From Dehalococcoidia bacterium (GTDB lineage: Bacteria > Chloroflexota > Dehalococcoidia > Dehalococcoidales > UBA3254): a stretch of 10,302 nt of DNA. Below, in pieces: positions 7,154-10,302 of the stretch. Both the position numbers and the translations under genes were made by a program. The notes under the pieces are model-generated. The model saw only the letters and a list, made by a program, of their open reading frames with translations. It had not been told where the DNA came from and did no database searches. The DNA lies in the NCBI GenBank assembly GCA_030691835.1, contig JAUYDO010000306.1:1-10302 (forward strand), in the 5' to 3' direction. Within the stretch, counting starts at the first letter, position 1. The number at the start of each line of letters is the position of its first letter.

Positions 7154-7274
7154 GTGACGCCGATGCAGGTGGCACATTGCGACACGGAGCTTGACGGACG
7201 TGATATAATAGTATAACGTAGCGCCCCAGATACTTGACGAGGCGCTTCGCCTGGTAAAAGAATACTCTAAATAG
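7154..7274 (+). pseudogene. Possible C-terminal remnant of a lost gene before the second UbiD gene
   Basis: From 7212 to 7274 there is a 20-codon frame with no start that reads VAPQILDEALRLVKEYSK and then TAG, with the look of an amphipathic C-terminal helix. A second frame (7154-7216) ends in DTELDGRDII and overlaps it, so one frameshift would join them into about 40 residues. The stop lies 17 bp before the UbiD ATG, and the UbiD ribosome binding site sits between, as in an operon junction. It may be the decayed end of a former upstream gene. It could also be chance, since no parent family was recognised. Confidence 0.3.
7201..7209 (+). promoter_or_regulatory. Extended -10 promoter candidate for the second UbiD gene
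   Basis: TGATATAAT is a perfect TATAAT with the TGn extension, which can work without a good -35 box. TTGACG at 7191 is too close (7 bp) to serve as its -35. It would pair better with TATAAC at 7212 (15-bp spacer). Transcription would start near 7216-7224, some 70 bp before the ATG at 7292. The site overlaps the possible coding remnant, so one of the two readings may be wrong. Confidence 0.4.
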
Positions 7275-7291
7275 CTCGAAAGGAGCGAGAA

Positions 7292-8746
7292 ATGGCTGAC
7301 AATATTTACGACCTCAGGTCATTTATCGAGAGACTGGAGCACGAGGGGGAGCTTGCCAGAGTTAAAGCTGAGGTGGACTGGAAATACGAGCTGGGAGCGA
7401 TAGCTTTCAAGTGCCTCGGTCCCCCGGCGGGTCCGGCACTGCTCTTTGAAAAAGTGAAGGGCTACGCCACTCCGGTGTTCACGGGCGGTCTGCTCACATT
7501 GAAGCGCATCGCTTTAGCGCTGGGCTTCCACCCCGGGACCGATGAAGCTACTATGGTCAAGGAGTGCGCCCGGAGGCTCGAGACGCCGATGAAACCGTCA
7601 CTGGTAAAGACGGGTCCATGTAAGGAAAACAAGCAGTTTGGCAAAGACGTAAATGTCCTGAAATTCCCCGTGCCCTGGTGGACGGAGAAGGACGGGGGAC
7701 GGTACATCGGCACCTGGCATCAGGTTATGGTGAAAGACCCGGATTCAGGCTGGCAGAACGCGGGCACGTACCGCATGATGCTGCATGACGCTAATACCTG
7801 CGGTATCCTGTTCTCCCCCTTCCAGCATATCTCCCTGATTCACCATAAATACCTCAAGATGAATAAACCGACACCTATAGCTATAACCATAGGCAATGAC
7901 CCGGCTTGCGAGCTGGTATCAATCACTCCTTTCCCCGCCGGTGTCAGTGAATGGGATATGGCTGGTGCTCTGAGGGGCAGACCGATAGAGGTGGTCAAGG
8001 GGGAGACGGTAGACCTTCTTATCCCGGCGAATGCGGAAATTGTTATCGAGGGTGAAATACCTATCGGTGAGAGGAGACAGGAAGGACCTTTCGGCGAGCA
8101 TACCGGGTTCTATGGCGGAGGTAAAAGGCCGATGCCCATTGTAAGGGTCAACTGTGTCACTCACCGCAATGAGCCTATCTTCCGCGGTAGCATCCTGGGT
8201 AAACCGGTCACCGAAGACCATAGCTGTCTATCCTTTGTCTTTGCCAGCCAGGCTATGGCTATGTACAAAGCGGCTGGTTTCCCCGGCGTCACCGGGGTAA
8301 GCTACCCGGCGGGCGGCGACCCGGACTTTAACGCCATAGTAGCCATAAAGAAGAGCTATGCCAGTCAAGGCCTGGATGCGGGCAGGATGTTGCTCGCCAG
8401 CAAGGGCGGTAAGATGCTGAAGCATGTCATTGTCGTGGACGATGACATTAACATCTACGATTTAAATGAGATACTCTGGTCAATAAACACCAGGTTTCAG
8501 GCAAGCCGTCAGCTATACATAACGCGGTATGAGAGCGGTTCCAGGCTCGACCCGTCCGTGCCCTTTGACTGGATGGGCATTACGGACAAGATGATAATGG
8601 ATGCCACCTGGCCCATGACGCCGGACTTCCCGCCGCGTGAGGAGTATGGTGGAGCCGTCCACCCGCCCGCCGTTAAACCCGGCGAGGAGGCGCGCCAGCT
8701 GGTGGAGAAGCGCTGGCAAGAATACGGGATTAACTGGAATAAGTAA
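7292..8746 (+). CDS. UbiD-family prFMN-dependent decarboxylase (second copy)
   Basis: A 484-residue UbiD/Fdc-family protein, clearly a distant paralogue of the one divergently transcribed on its left. The metal-binding positions are Asn156 (QNAGTYR), His179 (FQHI) and Glu220 (SEWDMAG). The catalytic positions are Arg161, Glu264 and Glu269 (QEGPFGEH). The motif set is complete, so an active enzyme is expected. The N-terminal domain (1 to about 125) and the prFMN-binding split-barrel core are both full length, and the C-terminal region resembles the oligomerisation domain. An AAAGGAG ribosome binding site (7279-7285) lies six bases before the ATG. Base composition is even, unlike the other copy. 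The reaction should be reversible decarboxylation of an aromatic or unsaturated carboxylic acid in the cytoplasm. The low likeness outside motifs to the first copy suggests different substrates rather than a recent duplication. It ends at a strong terminator. Confidence 0.93.
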   Translation: MADNIYDLRSFIERLEHEGELARVKAEVDWKYELGAIAFKCLGPPAGPALLFEKVKGYATPVFTGGLLTLKRIALALGFHPGTDEATMVKECARRLETPMKPSLVKTGPCKENKQFGKDVNVLKFPVPWWTEKDGGRYIGTWHQVMVKDPDSGWQNAGTYRMMLHDANTCGILFSPFQHISLIHHKYLKMNKPTPIAITIGNDPACELVSITPFPAGVSEWDMAGALRGRPIEVVKGETVDLLIPANAEIVIEGEIPIGERRQEGPFGEHTGFYGGGKRPMPIVRVNCVTHRNEPIFRGSILGKPVTEDHSCLSFVFASQAMAMYKAAGFPGVTGVSYPAGGDPDFNAIVAIKKSYASQGLDAGRMLLASKGGKMLKHVIVVDDDINIYDLNEILWSINTRFQASRQLYITRYESGSRLDPSVPFDWMGITDKMIMDATWPMTPDFPPREEYGGAVHPPAVKPGEEARQLVEKRWQEYGINWNK

Positions 8747-8750
8747 AAAG

Positions 8751-8783
8751 TAAGAGGGGCGCGGAGCCCCTCTTATTGTTTTG
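8751..8783 (+). terminator. Intrinsic terminator of the second UbiD gene
   Basis: A perfect 10-bp stem TAAGAGGGGC (8751-8760) with GCCCCTCTTA (8766-8775) and a 5-nt loop GCGGA is followed by TTGTTTTG. It starts 5 bp after the UbiD stop codon, a textbook arrangement. Confidence 0.9.
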
Positions 8784-8805
8784 TCATTTTCTTATACAAT
8801 TAAGG

Positions 8806-9000
8806 ATGGACAGGTGTATAGTCCATAAGCAAAAGGAATAGACTTGCGTATGATAGACACCTGAGGTAAACTAAGACAAGCTTGGCACAGCTCGACCCTT
8901 CACCCAGTCAAGCCAAACAAGTGGCGGGTCTAGTCCCAACACACGGCCGATTCGGAGCGAAACAGGTAACCGATTTCACTGAAATACGCTCTGTAAGTAC
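8806..9000 (+). ncRNA. Structured RNA candidate, possibly a group II intron 5' remnant
   Basis: No gene was found between 8784 and 9047, but the segment has many possible helices. AGGTGT (8812-8817) pairs with ACACCT (8857-8862), and inside that stem CATA/TATG (8824-8827, 8849-8852) and GCAA/TTGC (8829-8832, 8844-8847) continue it. An alternative helix is ATGGAC (8806-8811) with GTCCAT (8821-8826). CGGAGCG (8953-8959) pairs with CGCTCTG (8987-8993, one G-T), enclosing the hairpin ATTTC/GAAAT (8973-8985). Phrases such as CTGAGGTAAACTAAGACAAGC and GCGAAACAGGTAAC remind me of domain I of bacterial group II introns, and some of these insert just behind terminators, as here. No reverse transcriptase gene or domain V was seen, so it would be a truncated remnant. 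The RNA structure is moderately supported. The intron identity is a guess from memory. Confidence 0.35.
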
Positions 9001-9047
9001 ACTAAACAAGCTTTTGTTTTCATCGCCCTCACTTCACCGGTGCTATT

Positions 9048-9087
9048 AAAAAAGTCTGGTCTGATGGTCAACGACCATCAGACCAGA
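9048..9087 (-). terminator. Intrinsic terminator of the second TRAP binding protein gene
   Basis: A perfect 15-bp stem (TCTGGTCTGATGGTC at 9055-9069 with its complement at 9073-9087) has a 3-nt loop. On the - strand it is followed by C and six T (9048-9053 as A on the + strand). It lies about 87 bp after the TRAP gene stop. A direct copy of GACCATCA at 9091-9098 could form an alternative, weaker pairing. The 86 bp between the hairpin and the TRAP stop show no other feature. Confidence 0.88.
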
Positions 9088-9173
9088 TAAGACCATCATG
9101 CTACCAGTAATCCTGCTAGTTAATACCGTTTACCAGGGCTTTGAGCGCAAATTACAGCTAGTGTTCGATTACG

Positions 9174-10302
9174 CTATTTCGTGCTGAATTGCTTTACAAA
9201 ACGCTTGAGGTCTTCAACTATCTTGCGCGCTGCTTTATGCCCCAGAGACTCCATTCTTGCTATCCATGCTTCTTCAACCGGTTTACCTGCTACGGCATAC
9301 CATTTTTCGATTTCTTCTTTTGTGGGCGTAAAGTAAACTGCCTCATAGCCTTCTTTCTTAACGATGCCCTGCAGTTGTTCGCGGCAGTAGTCAAAGACGT
9401 CACTGCCGTTTCTAATAGCCTGTTTCTCACCGCTTACACTCATTATCTGTTCCTGGACGTCAGGCGGGAACTCGTTCCACAGTTCCTTGCTGATAACATA
9501 GGCGTTAACCGCGGTTGTGGTAGGTATCAGTGAGTAGTATTTCACTACCTCGTAGAACCTGAAGCCGATGATAGCTTCAAATGGTGCTGCCATGCCATCT
9601 GTAACGCCTGATTTCATAGCCACGTAGTTATCCGGCATGGGGAGGGGTATGGGCACTCCGCCGAGGGCCTTCAGCATCTCCATAGGTGGTCCGGATACCA
9701 TCCTGAGCTTCATGCCTTTGACGTCATCCATGGTTTTTATCTGTTTTTTAGTGGTAATGAACGGGTACGGGTCGGTTGACCAGATGGTCAATGCCTTAAT
9801 CCCGGCTTTATCGAACTGGGCTTGAATCTCAGGGGTGTTTTGATAAAGCGCCCAGGTGGCCTGGCTCGCGATGTAACCGTTGGGCATCATAAAAGGAAGC
9901 ATGGGGGCATCTGCTAAATCAAAATTCCCCGGGTACTGCCATGGCATGAACCAGGCAATATCGGCAATACGGGACTTGATACCCTCAAGGGCATCTCTAT
10001 CTTTCATAATGCTCTGCGCCGGGTAGATGGTTATCTTTACTCTGCCGTTGGTAGCCCGCTCAACATCCTTTATCCATGGTTCGTGTCCGCGTACTTGATA
10101 GGGACTCCCGGGCACCTGGTTATGGTGGAACTTTAAATTCCAGACTTTCTCCTTCTGGGCTGCCTGGGTAGGAGCAGGTGCAGTGGCAGGAGCTGGTTTG
10201 GCTGGTGCCGGGGCGGCGGCTGGAGCGGGCACTGGGGCTGGAGCGGGCACTGGGGCTGGCACTGGCGCTGGTGCCTGTGCGGCACAGCCAGCAAGGATAA
10301 TC
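9174..10302 (-). CDS. TRAP transporter solute-binding lipoprotein, second copy (N-terminus outside window)
   Basis: The frame stays open to the right edge, and 375 codons are visible, so only the first part of the signal peptide is missing. The first visible residues are IILAGC, an intact lipobox, followed by an Ala-Pro/Val-Pro linker of about 40 residues. A GTG at 10262 lies inside this linker and is not the start. The binding domain starts at KVWNLKFHH and carries the DctP core GMKLRMVSGPPMEMLKALG, with the conserved Arg at visible residue 200, and MKSGVTDG after it. It is a paralogue of the protein at 3516-4736: WNLK, ATNGRVK(V/I)TIYP and MSVS are shared. The residues of the ligand-binding stretches differ, so the ligand is probably not the same. 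It is convergent with the second UbiD gene and ends at its own terminator. TRAP membrane subunits, if linked, would lie beyond the right edge. Confidence 0.92.
   Translation of the reverse strand, partial: IILAGCAAQAPAPVPAPVPAPAPVPAPAAAPAPAKPAPATAPAPTQAAQKEKVWNLKFHHNQVPGSPYQVRGHEPWIKDVERATNGRVKITIYPAQSIMKDRDALEGIKSRIADIAWFMPWQYPGNFDLADAPMLPFMMPNGYIASQATWALYQNTPEIQAQFDKAGIKALTIWSTDPYPFITTKKQIKTMDDVKGMKLRMVSGPPMEMLKALGGVPIPLPMPDNYVAMKSGVTDGMAAPFEAIIGFRFYEVVKYYSLIPTTTAVNAYVISKELWNEFPPDVQEQIMSVSGEKQAIRNGSDVFDYCREQLQGIVKKEGYEAVYFTPTKEEIEKWYAVAGKPVEEAWIARMESLGHKAARKIVEDLKRFVKQFSTK
10155..10283 (-). repeat. Ala-Pro / Val-Pro codon repeat in second TRAP binding protein
   Basis: GC-rich low-complexity DNA coding for the lipoprotein linker. 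It contains a nearly exact DNA repeat of the unit GGGGCTGGAGCGGGCACT (on the + strand), which points to recent slippage or unit duplication. Confidence 0.8.

Noticed and set aside
7071-7175. Longer start for the first UbiD protein (GTG at 7175, 35 extra residues)
   Set aside because: The extra residues are unlike the family N-terminus, and the ATG at 7070 has a ribosome binding site and family-typical MSYIDLRDF start.
7191-7209. TTGACG and TATAAT as a -35/-10 pair
   Set aside because: The spacer is only 7 bp; the -10 box is better read as an extended -10, or TTGACG pairs with TATAAC at 7212.
9174-10262. GTG at 10262 as the start of the second TRAP receptor
   Set aside because: The frame continues upstream through a lipobox (LAGC) to the window edge, so the true start lies outside.

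Overview
The window looks like a chromosome segment of an anaerobic or microaerobic bacterium of the Chloroflexota, most likely Dehalococcoidia-like. This placement is inference. It rests on three lipoproteins with long Ala-Pro/Thr-Pro linkers, a multihaem c-type cytochrome, TRAP-type binding proteins made as lipoproteins, and several UbiD-type decarboxylase and amidohydrolase genes. No rRNA, tRNA, CRISPR array or transposase gene was seen.

Left part (1-2060, + strand): the 3' portion of a large multihaem cytochrome c (eight CxxCH motifs visible, 5' end outside the window), a perfect 12-bp hairpin, then a small dihaem lipoprotein cytochrome and a terminator. Together they suggest an extracytoplasmic electron-transfer module. 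From 2061 to 2388 there is no gene. That gap holds a nested, MITE-like inverted-repeat element with three 15-bp tandem units at its centre.

Middle part (2389-7070, - strand, read right to left): a UbiD-family prFMN decarboxylase, a nitroreductase-family flavoprotein with its own likely promoter, a TRAP solute-binding lipoprotein and, after a terminator-like hairpin, an ACMSD-type amidohydrolase. The order suggests uptake and cofactor-dependent (de)carboxylation or ring chemistry of an organic, perhaps aromatic, acid. The substrate cannot be read from the sequence.

Right part: a second, divergently transcribed UbiD-family gene (7292-8746, + strand) has all metal and catalytic positions intact. 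Just upstream of it lies a short fragment that reads like the C-terminus of a lost gene. It ends at a strong terminator. After that, 8784-9047 has no gene but carries a segment rich in possible RNA helices that resembles the 5' domain of a group II intron. A second terminator then serves a convergent second TRAP solute-binding lipoprotein (9174 to beyond the right edge, - strand). No TRAP membrane subunits (DctQ/DctM) and no UbiX prenyltransferase are present in the window.

The items most worth a second look are: the paired UbiD genes with TRAP receptors and an amidohydrolase; the apparent base-composition mosaic inside the first UbiD gene; the Tyr replacing the first His of the amidohydrolase HxH motif; the structured segment at 8806-9000; and the shared Ala-Pro linkers.
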